Assembly: GCA_947480465.1 (NCBI GenBank)
Contig: CANKCT010000058.1
Coordinates: forward strand, 1 to 5,762
From: Actinomycetota bacterium
Lineage (GTDB): Bacteria; Actinomycetota; Actinomycetes; Nanopelagicales; Nanopelagicaceae
Direction of reading: 5' to 3'
DNA length: 5,762 bases
Part shown: piece after piece, positions 1 to 5,762 of the stretch
Layout: each line of letters starts with the position of its first letter
Numbering within the stretch: position 1 is the first letter of the stretch
Notes under the pieces: model-generated
Seen by the model: only the letters and a program-made list of their open reading frames with translations
The model's database searches: none
Told to the model about the DNA's origin: nothing
Translations under genes and position numbers: made by a program

Positions 1-2870
1 AGATTTCCAGCGCCACGAATTTCGAGATCTTTTAAGGCAACGCGCATTCCAGAACCTAAATCTGTATTTGCCGCGATTGTTGTTAACCGCTCGTGGGCGA
101 GTTCAGATAATGGTTGATCTGGCGGATAAAGAAAATATGCATAAGCACGTTCGCGTCCACGGCCAACTCTGCCGCGCAGTTGATGAAGTTGCGATAGACC
201 AAAGCGGTCCGCACGTTCAACAATTAAAGTATTTGCATTTTGAATATCTAAACCGCTTTCAACAATTGTTGTACTGACTAAAACATCAAAGTCCCGGTTC
301 CAAAAACCAAGAATCACATCTTCCAATGCACCTTCACTCATCTGACCGTGGGCAATTCGAATTCGCGCTTCAGGTACTAATTCTTGAAGACGCGATGCAG
401 CTTGATCGATACTTTCTACACGGTTATGCAGATAAAAAATCTGACCATCTCGCAAGAGTTCACGGTGAATTGCAGCAGTAATCTGGCCTTCTTCTGCCGG
501 TCCCACATACGTCAAAATTGGATGACGTTCTTCGGGTGGTGTTGTGATCGTGGACATTTCGCGAATACCAGTGACAGCCATTTCAAGGGTTCGCGGAATT
601 GGTGTCGCCGACATCGCCAGGACATCCACGGTGGTCCGCATTTTTTTAAGTGCCTCTTTTTGTTCAACGCCAAAGCGCTGTTCTTCATCGACAATTACTA
701 AGCCCAAATCCTTGAAAATAACGTCATTAGACAGGATTCGATGGGTGCCAATCACGACATCCACCGTGCCTTTGAGCAGGCCCTCCATAACCTCTTTACT
801 TTCTTTGGCCGTATTAAAACGTGATAGCCCAGCGACTTTTAAAGGAAAGCCCGCATAGCGTTCGGCAAATGTCTTTGAGTGTTGTTGTACCAGAAGCGTT
901 GTTGGCACCAAAACGGCAACTTGCTTGCCATCTTGAACCGCTTTAAAAGCTGCACGAATTGCAATTTCAGTTTTTCCGTAACCAACATCGCCACAGATGA
1001 TTCGATCCATCGGATATGGGCGTTCCATATCTGCTTTAACATCATTAATTGTTGCAAGTTGATCTGGTGTTTCAATATATGAAAAAGAGTCTTCTAATTC
1101 ACGTTGCCACGGCGTATCTGGTGAAAATGCAAAACCAGGCGAACTTGTTCGCGCCGCATATAAGCGGATTAACTCTCCAGCAATTTGGCGCACAGCTTTA
1201 CGGGCACGGCCCTTTGCTTTTTGCCATTCGCCACTACCGATACGGTGAACAGTTGGCGCTTCACCGCCTACATATTTACTTACTTGCTCAAGTGCATCAG
1301 TCGGAACAAATATGCGATCTCCGGGTTGGCCTCGTTTTGCCGATGCGTATTCGATAACTAAATACTCTCTTGTTACATCTGCGACAGTGCGTTGAACTAA
1401 TTCGATATAGCGTCCGATTCCGTGTTGTTCGTGAACAACATAATCGCCCGCACGTAGCTCTAATGGGTCGATGGCGGCTTTACGCTTTGATGGCAAACGT
1501 TCGCCATCTTTAACGCTGCCTTTGCTGCCAGTTAAATCCCGCTCGGTCATGAAAAAGATTTGCTCGCTCTGACTTTCAAAGCCATGGGCAATAACCGATG
1601 TCGTTAAATGCACGCTTGATTTAGTTGGGGTAGCGGTGAGTTTTTCAACGATATGGACAGGCAAATCAGCATTTCGGAAAATCCCGGCATAGCGTTCTAA
1701 CATTCCATGTCCATGTGTCGCAAAGACAACAGTGAAATGCGCCTCAACGGCTTCACGTAAAGCTGCAATCGTGCGATCGATGTCTCCGCGCATCGGGTCA
1801 ATGGCGCGATAATCCAAAAACTCAGTTTCATCGGCTAAATCACTGCCGAATGGCGCTAATGTCGCACTCGTTAAGGAATGAGCGTTAATTTCATCCGATA
1901 ATTCGCTCCAGGTCATATAAGTGCCAGAGCCATCATGGACTGGTGCAACTGCCCCATGTGCTGCATTTGACCAAGATGCATTGAGAAACTCTTCATTTGT
2001 AGCAAGTAAATCTGCGGCTCGTGACTTAATTCTCTCGTGGTCAATAAAAATGATTTGAGTATTTGGTGGCATTCGTGAAATCAACGTTTCGGTTTCATCA
2101 ATTAAGAGTGGAATCAATGACTCCATACCTTCAAATGAGATTCCCTCACTAATTTTTTCTAGTAATTCGTGCGCACCTGGCAAAGTTTCCTTGAGTTCGT
2201 TGGCGTTTGCTCGAATTGTTGGTGTAATCAGAAATTCGCGGCAAGGAAAAATACTGATGCTGCCAATGACCGGGGCAAAAGTACGTTGATCAGCGACTTC
2301 AAAGTAACTAATATCTTCAATTTCATCGCCGAAGAAATCGATACGAATTGGATGTGCACTCAAAGGTAAAAAGACATCGATGATTCCACCACGAACTGCA
2401 AATTCACCTCGTCGCTCAACTAAATCTGTTCGAGAATAAGCCAAGCTTGATAAGTGCCGCACCAATAGATCAAGTGATTGCTCTTGACCAATCTCTAAGG
2501 TCATCAAATTTAATTTGCCGAGATCACCAATGATGCGATGTATTGCGCCACGCACAGGCGTTACAACAATTGGATGAATGCTTTGCGGTGCTTGCAATGA
2601 ATACAACGTTTCGATTCGCCGTGCGACGGTGTCGCTACGCGGACTCAATCGCTCGTGTGGCAGAGTTTCCCACGCTGGAAACTCCTTCACATTGCCGTGA
2701 AGTTCGCGGAGTTCGTTGACTAGATCTTCGGCGCTTCGACTCGAGCTCGTAATGATTAATAGTGGATTTTCAGCGGCGCGGGCGGCAATAAGAAATGGAT
2801 ACATCGCTGAAGGTGCCACGATGTGAGATTTGTCAGAGACCTTGGGCAAAGAGTTAATCAATCCCCGCAT
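1..2870 (-). CDS. mfd: Transcription-repair coupling factor Mfd (3' end cut by window edge)
   Basis: Mfd is a cytoplasmic ATP-driven DNA translocase. It binds RNA polymerase stalled at DNA damage, pushes it off and recruits UvrA for nucleotide excision repair. Reading from the ATG at 2870 gives 956 uninterrupted codons plus two bases, and the start and the far end are in the same frame. The N-terminal UvrB-like module shows [11 protein letters not shown] (residues 67-77) and GGIIDVF (from 161). The polymerase-interacting domain has [11 protein letters not shown] around H480. The RecG-like motor has Walker A GDVGYGKT (627-634, K633), DEEQ (728-731), MSATP (753-757) and motif [10 protein letters not shown] (897-904). 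The visible part ends in the EIRGAGN stretch. Relative to E. coli Mfd (about 1,150 residues), roughly 200 residues are missing on the left, including the C-terminal regulatory domain. The N-terminus is some 25 residues shorter than mycobacterial Mfd as I recall it. No other ATG lies in frame before the upstream stop at 2936-2934; a GTG directly precedes the ATG but sits too close to the G-rich ribosome site. It diverges from ppc. Confidence 0.97.
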   Translation of the reverse strand, partial: MRGLINSLPKVSDKSHIVAPSAMYPFLIAARAAENPLLIITSSSRSAEDLVNELRELHGNVKEFPAWETLPHERLSPRSDTVARRIETLYSLQAPQSIHPIVVTPVRGAIHRIIGDLGKLNLMTLEIGQEQSLDLLVRHLSSLAYSRTDLVERRGEFAVRGGIIDVFLPLSAHPIRIDFFGDEIEDISYFEVADQRTFAPVIGSISIFPCREFLITPTIRANANELKETLPGAHELLEKISEGISFEGMESLIPLLIDETETLISRMPPNTQIIFIDHERIKSRAADLLATNEEFLNASWSNAAHGAVAPVHDGSGTYMTWSELSDEINAHSLTSATLAPFGSDLADETEFLDYRAIDPMRGDIDRTIAALREAVEAHFTVVFATHGHGMLERYAGIFRNADLPVHIVEKLTATPTKSSVHLTTSVIAHGFESQSEQIFFMTERDLTGSKGSVKDGERLPSKRKAAIDPLELRAGDYVVHEQHGIGRYIELVQRTVADVTREYLVIEYASAKRGQPGDRIFVPTDALEQVSKYVGGEAPTVHRIGSGEWQKAKGRARKAVRQIAGELIRLYAARTSSPGFAFSPDTPWQRELEDSFSYIETPDQLATINDVKADMERPYPMDRIICGDVGYGKTEIAIRAAFKAVQDGKQVAVLVPTTLLVQQHSKTFAERYAGFPLKVAGLSRFNTAKESKEVMEGLLKGTVDVVIGTHRILSNDVIFKDLGLVIVDEEQRFGVEQKEALKKMRTTVDVLAMSATPIPRTLEMAVTGIREMSTITTPPEERHPILTYVGPAEEGQITAAIHRELLRDGQIFYLHNRVESIDQAASRLQELVPEARIRIAHGQMSEGALEDVILGFWNRDFDVLVSTTIVESGLDIQNANTLIVERADRFGLSQLHQLRGRVGRGRERAYAYFLYPPDQPLSELAHERLTTIAANTDLGSGMRVALKDLEIRGAGN

Positions 2871-2876
2871 CACACA

Positions 2877-2881
2877 CCCCC
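2877..2881 (-). promoter_or_regulatory. Ribosome binding site of mfd
   Basis: On the minus strand a run of five G lies six bases before the ATG at 2870. It is a G-rich rather than a textbook GGAGG site. Its spacing favours the ATG over the GTG codon immediately upstream (2873-2871). The G-run could also pair with the C-run at 2917-2913 of the same transcript, if transcription starts far enough upstream. Confidence 0.45.
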
Positions 2882-2886
2882 AAACG

Positions 2887-2892
2887 TCTATA
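2887..2892 (-). promoter_or_regulatory. Alternative -10 candidate for mfd
   Basis: TATAGA on the minus strand sits 16 bases before the mfd ATG. It would give a very short leader of about ten bases, common in actinobacteria. It matches TATAAT at four of six positions but lacks the final T, and no -35 hexamer is evident. If this is the real promoter, the hairpin at 2894-2918 lies upstream in the promoter DNA rather than in the RNA. Confidence 0.25.
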
Positions 2893-2893
2893 G

Positions 2894-2918
2894 GCCCCAA
2901 CTCCCAATGGGAGGGGGC
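2894..2918. repeat. Imperfect inverted repeat / strong hairpin between mfd and ppc
   Basis: On the plus strand GCCCC (2894-2898), a two-base AA bulge and CTCCC (2899-2905) are followed by an AAT loop (2906-2908), then GGGAG (2909-2913) and GGGGC (2914-2918). All ten stem pairs are Watson-Crick and nearly all are G-C. No T-run follows on either strand, and both neighbouring genes point away from it, so it is not a terminator. It could be a DNA operator, or a structure in the mfd leader RNA if mfd starts from the minus-strand -10 at 2936-2931. The structure is read directly; its role is unknown. Confidence 0.7.
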
Positions 2919-2930
2919 TCGCAGGCCGTA

Positions 2931-2940
2931 AGTCTAATTT
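2931..2940. promoter_or_regulatory. Candidate symmetric -10 element for ppc and mfd
   Basis: The ten bases AGTCTAATTT read TAATTT on the plus strand (2935-2940) and TAGACT on the minus strand (2936-2931). Both fit the TAnnnT pattern and share the central TA. The overlapping plus-strand hexamer TCTAAT (2933-2938) matches TATAAT at five of six positions. Firing to the right would start the ppc transcript near 2945-2947, with a leader of about 30 bases. Firing to the left would start mfd near 2924, with a leader of about 53 bases that contains the 2894-2918 hairpin. I see no convincing -35 on either side. The location is well supported for ppc and weaker for mfd. Confidence 0.45.
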
Positions 2941-2944
2941 ATTT

Positions 2945-2958
2945 TGAGCACAGGCTCA
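2945..2958 (+). repeat. Small hairpin at the start of the ppc leader
   Basis: TGAGC (2945-2949), loop ACAG (2950-2953) and GCTCA (2954-2958) form a perfect five-pair stem with a four-base loop. It falls at the predicted 5' end of the ppc transcript and finishes six bases before the ribosome site. It could protect the 5' end or do nothing; a stem this short also arises by chance. Confidence 0.35.
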
Positions 2959-2963
2959 TACCT

Positions 2964-2970
2964 GAGAGGA
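2964..2970 (+). promoter_or_regulatory. Ribosome binding site of ppc, supports the GTG start
   Basis: GAGAGGA lies seven bases before the GTG at 2978. This Shine-Dalgarno-like site is well spaced and decides the start codon, because no ATG occurs in frame nearby. Confidence 0.7.
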
Positions 2971-2977
2971 TTCACCA

Positions 2978-5692
2978 GTGAGCGCAAAACCCAACGCAAT
3001 TGCAGCAGATGATGCTGACCTGCGCGCAGATGTGCGCCGATTGGGAGATTTACTTGGGCAAACTCTGGTTCGCCAGGAAGGTCCCGAACTTCTTGAACTC
3101 GTTGAAAAAGTCCGTAAAGCAGTTCGCGAAGGTGATGGAGTTGAAGTTTTATCCGCGCTTTCACTGGAAGATTCAGTGCAGTTAGTTCGTGCATTTAGTA
3201 CTTATTTTCACTTAGCAAACGTTGCTGAACAAGTCCACCGTTCACGAGTCATTGCCGATTCACGTGCAGAAAGTGGATCGTGGATTTCACGTGCAGTCGA
3301 CAAAATTGAAGCCGCGCTCGTTTCGCAAACACCGGGCCATGAACTAAATCGTGAAGAGATTTCACAATGGATTAATGACATGTCGGTACGGCCAGTGTTC
3401 ACTGCGCATCCAACTGAAGCTGCGCGCAGATCTGTTCTCAACAAAATGGGACGCGTCGCTGAACTTCTTGATAACCCTCGTGATCCATCACAAGGTGAGC
3501 GCTTAGCTGAAACAATTGATTTGTTGTGGCAAACCGATGAGCTACGTCTTGACCGACCTGAACCACTCGATGAAGCGATGAATGCTTTGTATTACCTTGA
3601 TGATTTATTCCGGCAGACAGTGCCAGAAGTTTTAAACGAATTTTCTCGTGAAGTTAAGCGAATTGGAATTGATCTTCCTGTCACTGCACGTCCACTTTCT
3701 TTCGGTAGCTGGATAGGTGGAGATCGCGATGGAAATCCCAATGTCACTGCGCAGATAACCACTGATGCCATGGTTTTACAGGTGGGGCATGCGATCCGGG
3801 TAACGATTGCAGCGATGGATGCGCTCCGTCAATTACTGTCGGTTTCAACACGAATTGTTGGGGCTACGCCTGAGCTAACGGCATCAGTGAAAAAAGATCT
3901 AACCCACATCCCTGAGTTTGAGGCTCGCTTTTTGCGCTTAAACGCTGAAGAGCCATACCGTCTGAAAGCTACTGCGATTGTCCATCGCCTTGCACTCACC
4001 CGTGATCGCCATGCAAAAGATGCTCCGCATGTGCCCCACCGTGATTACAAGGACACATCCGAGCTCTTGGCTGATTTAACGTTGATGCGTGATTCACTCT
4101 TTGAACACAAAGGTGAACTGATTGCCACCGGTCTGTTGGAGCGCACGATTCGTACCGTTGCCGCTTTCGGTCTTACACACGCAACAATGGATGTGCGAGA
4201 ACATTCTGATGCACATCACTTTCTATTGAACCAACTAATTGGTGTAGATGGTTATTTAGATAAATCTCATGATGAAAAATTTGAAATCCTGACTGAACTT
4301 TTACATAGTGGAAAAACTCTAGACTGCGGTTCACTTGATGCGGCAGGTAAAAAGACTTTAGATACTTTTATTGCGATTAACAATCTTATTGACCGCTTTG
4401 GTCCTGAAGCGATTGAAACTTATATAGTTTCAATGACAAAAGGTGCAGATGATTTGATTGCTGCCGTCGTTATTGCCGGTCAAGCTGGTTTAGTAAAAAT
4501 CGCTGAGAATAAATCAAAAATTGGTTTTGCTCCGTTGCTTGAAACCGTTGCCGAATTACGTGCGGCGGGAGAAATTCTGGAAAAACTCTTAAGTAATCCC
4601 ACATATCGCCAGGTGGTAGCAATTCGCGGTGATGTTCAAGAGGTAATGTTGGGATATTCAGATTCAAATAAGGATGCTGGAATTGCAACCAGCCAATGGG
4701 AAATCCATCGTGCCCAACGCTCACTCCGCGATATTGCCATGAAATACGGCGTGAAACTGCGCTTGTTCCATGGTCGTGGAGGCTCTGTCGGTCGTGGTGG
4801 CGGGCCGACGTATGAGGCCCTCATCGCACTTCCATGGGGATCAGTTGACGGAAACATAAAAATGACAGAGCAAGGTGAAGTCATTAGTGACAAGTACGCA
4901 CTTGCTTCACTTGCGCGCGAGCATGTTGAGTTAACTCTGGCTGCAACTCTAGAAGCAACAGTTCTTAATCGAGGACCACGCCAATCAGTAGAAGCGTTGA
5001 CTACATGGGGCGATTGCATGCAGTTAGTAAGTGACAACTCTTTTGCGACATATCGTGAATTAATTGACCATGCGGATCTGCCAGCTTATTTTTATGCATC
5101 AACACCCGTTGAACAGCTCGGAAATCTCTTCCTTGGCTCACGACCTTCGCGTCGCCCAGATGCACATGGTGGACTCGATTCACTGCGCGCGATTCCTTGG
5201 GTATTTGGTTGGACCCAGTCCAGACAGATTGTCCCGGGTTGGTACGGAGTTGGTTCAGGATTAAAAGCCGCACGTGAAGCCGGTAAGTCCGAAACTCTTT
5301 CGTCGATGCTTAAAGAGTGGCATTTTTTCAATACCTTTATTAGTAATGTTGAAATGACTTTAGCTAAGACTGATTTGGTTCTGGCTCGACGATATGTAGA
5401 AGCCTTGGTACCAAAAGAGTTACATCATTTCTTAGACAAAATTCAAGCTGAATTTGATTTAACTGTGGCTGAAATTCTTCTTTTAACGAAGAAGGATTCG
5501 CTTCTTGGAGATCAAGTAATTTTGGCCCGTACTTTGCAAGTTCGCGATGCTTATTTGTCTCCAATTCATTTGTTACAGATTAACCTGCTCAAGCGTGTGC
5601 GTGAGGCCGAAGGATCTGCGGATCCGATTTTGCAACGTGCACTTTTGCTTACGATTAACGGTGTTGCAGCTGGCTTACGAAATACTGGCTGA
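2978..5692 (+). CDS. ppc: Phosphoenolpyruvate carboxylase, complete
   Basis: PEP carboxylase (EC 4.1.1.31) is a soluble, normally tetrameric enzyme. It joins bicarbonate to PEP, giving oxaloacetate and phosphate, and so refills the citric acid cycle and aspartate-family synthesis. The gene encodes 904 residues, close to the 883 of E. coli, starting at a GTG with a good ribosome site. Catalytic landmarks are all present: TAHPTE (142-147, H144), SWIGGDRDGNP (244-254), metal ligands E522 and D562, YSDSNKDAG with K565, FHGRGGSVGRGGGP (597-610, with H598 and R606), and SRP (721-723) with LRAIPW (736-741). The aspartate/malate inhibitor site also looks intact: R606, K797, R856 and N902, matching E. 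coli R587, K773, R832 and N881. The protein ends in the usual RNTG. One small oddity is PLLET (519-523), where many family members, including E. coli, have PLFET. It is divergent from mfd, and no terminator is visible after the stop. Identity is certain; allosteric behaviour is inferred. Confidence 0.98.
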   Translation: MSAKPNAIAADDADLRADVRRLGDLLGQTLVRQEGPELLELVEKVRKAVREGDGVEVLSALSLEDSVQLVRAFSTYFHLANVAEQVHRSRVIADSRAESGSWISRAVDKIEAALVSQTPGHELNREEISQWINDMSVRPVFTAHPTEAARRSVLNKMGRVAELLDNPRDPSQGERLAETIDLLWQTDELRLDRPEPLDEAMNALYYLDDLFRQTVPEVLNEFSREVKRIGIDLPVTARPLSFGSWIGGDRDGNPNVTAQITTDAMVLQVGHAIRVTIAAMDALRQLLSVSTRIVGATPELTASVKKDLTHIPEFEARFLRLNAEEPYRLKATAIVHRLALTRDRHAKDAPHVPHRDYKDTSELLADLTLMRDSLFEHKGELIATGLLERTIRTVAAFGLTHATMDVREHSDAHHFLLNQLIGVDGYLDKSHDEKFEILTELLHSGKTLDCGSLDAAGKKTLDTFIAINNLIDRFGPEAIETYIVSMTKGADDLIAAVVIAGQAGLVKIAENKSKIGFAPLLETVAELRAAGEILEKLLSNPTYRQVVAIRGDVQEVMLGYSDSNKDAGIATSQWEIHRAQRSLRDIAMKYGVKLRLFHGRGGSVGRGGGPTYEALIALPWGSVDGNIKMTEQGEVISDKYALASLAREHVELTLAATLEATVLNRGPRQSVEALTTWGDCMQLVSDNSFATYRELIDHADLPAYFYASTPVEQLGNLFLGSRPSRRPDAHGGLDSLRAIPWVFGWTQSRQIVPGWYGVGSGLKAAREAGKSETLSSMLKEWHFFNTFISNVEMTLAKTDLVLARRYVEALVPKELHHFLDKIQAEFDLTVAEILLLTKKDSLLGDQVILARTLQVRDAYLSPIHLLQINLLKRVREAEGSADPILQRALLLTINGVAAGLRNTG

Positions 5693-5695
5693 TTC

Positions 5696-5725
5696 TTAAC
5701 TTTTAAATGCGGCTCGGTCTAACCT
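5696..5725 (+). promoter_or_regulatory. Candidate promoter downstream of ppc
   Basis: TTAACT (5696-5701) resembles a -35 TTGACA, and TAACCT (5720-5725) fits the actinobacterial -10 pattern TAnnnT, with an 18-base spacer. Transcription would begin near 5732, only a few bases before the ATG at 5739. The -35-like box begins three bases after the ppc stop codon. The match is moderate and made by eye. Confidence 0.35.
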
Positions 5726-5738
5726 AGCTGTGACAATC

Positions 5739-5762
5739 ATGTGCGGAACTGTTAGTGCCCAA
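5739..5762 (+). CDS. Start of a possible class II glutamine amidotransferase (cut by window edge)
   Basis: Eight codons read MCGTVSAQ up to the edge. Met-Cys-Gly at the extreme N-terminus is the signature of class II (Ntn-type) glutamine amidotransferase domains such as those of GlmS and AsnB. In these, Met is removed and the Cys becomes the catalytic nucleophile. Other families also begin Met-Cys-Gly, for example the SRAP/YedK proteins, although those usually continue with Arg. No Shine-Dalgarno site precedes the ATG, while a TAnnnT box 13 bases upstream suggests a leaderless or nearly leaderless message. A GTG at 5730 lies in frame and could be the start instead, but would bury the Cys. The 46-bp gap after ppc would also allow read-through from ppc. 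Eight residues are too few to name the gene. Confidence 0.35.

Noticed and set aside
544..858. Open frame of about 104 codons on the plus strand inside mfd, and similar ones at 68-277, 384-701 and 1049-1357.
   Set aside because: They lie antisense to strongly conserved Mfd motor codons, show no recognisable protein motif and lack convincing ribosome sites.
1..2870. Possible frameshift or pseudogene in mfd.
   Set aside because: The reading frame from the ATG at 2870 reaches the left edge in phase. All motor motifs read correctly, so the gene looks intact as far as visible.
2894..2918. Hairpin considered as a Rho-independent terminator.
   Set aside because: No T-run follows on either strand, and both flanking genes are transcribed away from it.
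2871..2977. Small gene in the divergent intergenic region.
   Set aside because: Only 107 bp, already occupied by promoter-like elements and ribosome sites, with no start, ribosome site and frame combination worth calling.
4636..5037. Open frame of 133 codons on the minus strand inside ppc.
   Set aside because: It is the antisense shadow of the most conserved PEP carboxylase segment (YSDSNKDAG to the glycine loop). Its composition and lack of motifs argue against a real protein.
1..5762. Mobile elements, CRISPR arrays, tRNA or rRNA genes, or a defence or other novel cassette.
   Set aside because: Almost all of the window is explained by two conserved housekeeping genes. I saw no spaced direct repeats, transposase motifs, tRNA-like folds or abrupt composition change.

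Overview
The window holds two large, divergently oriented housekeeping genes and the first codons of a third. It most likely comes from an actinobacterium of only moderate GC. By eye the base composition is well below that of Streptomyces or Mycobacterium, and many codons end in A or T. The proteins nevertheless carry typical actinobacterial wording, such as YVGGEAPT and PHERLSP in Mfd and the residues around the PEP carboxylase glycine loop. A streamlined freshwater actinobacterium of the Nanopelagicales (acI) type would fit. That placement is inference from remembered protein style, not from a search.

Layout: positions 2870 down to 1 on the minus strand encode mfd, the transcription-repair coupling factor. 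It is open for 956 codons and runs off the left edge, so the last roughly 200 residues are missing. Positions 2871-2977 form a 107-bp divergent control region. It contains a symmetric -10-like element (2931-2940), a strong imperfect hairpin (2894-2918), a small hairpin (2945-2958) and a ribosome binding site for each gene. Positions 2978-5692 on the plus strand encode ppc, a complete 904-residue phosphoenolpyruvate carboxylase. Positions 5693-5738 are a short gap with a candidate promoter and no visible terminator. From 5739 to the right edge, eight codons beginning Met-Cys-Gly may open another gene.

The two main genes do not share a pathway. Mfd removes RNA polymerase stalled at DNA lesions and recruits excision repair. 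PEP carboxylase fixes bicarbonate onto PEP to refill oxaloacetate. Their only visible link is the shared control region. I see no mobile element, CRISPR array, tRNA, rRNA or defence cassette, and nothing in the coding part that looks like an undescribed system. The parts most worth a second look are the layout of the divergent intergenic region and the possible amidotransferase start at the right edge.
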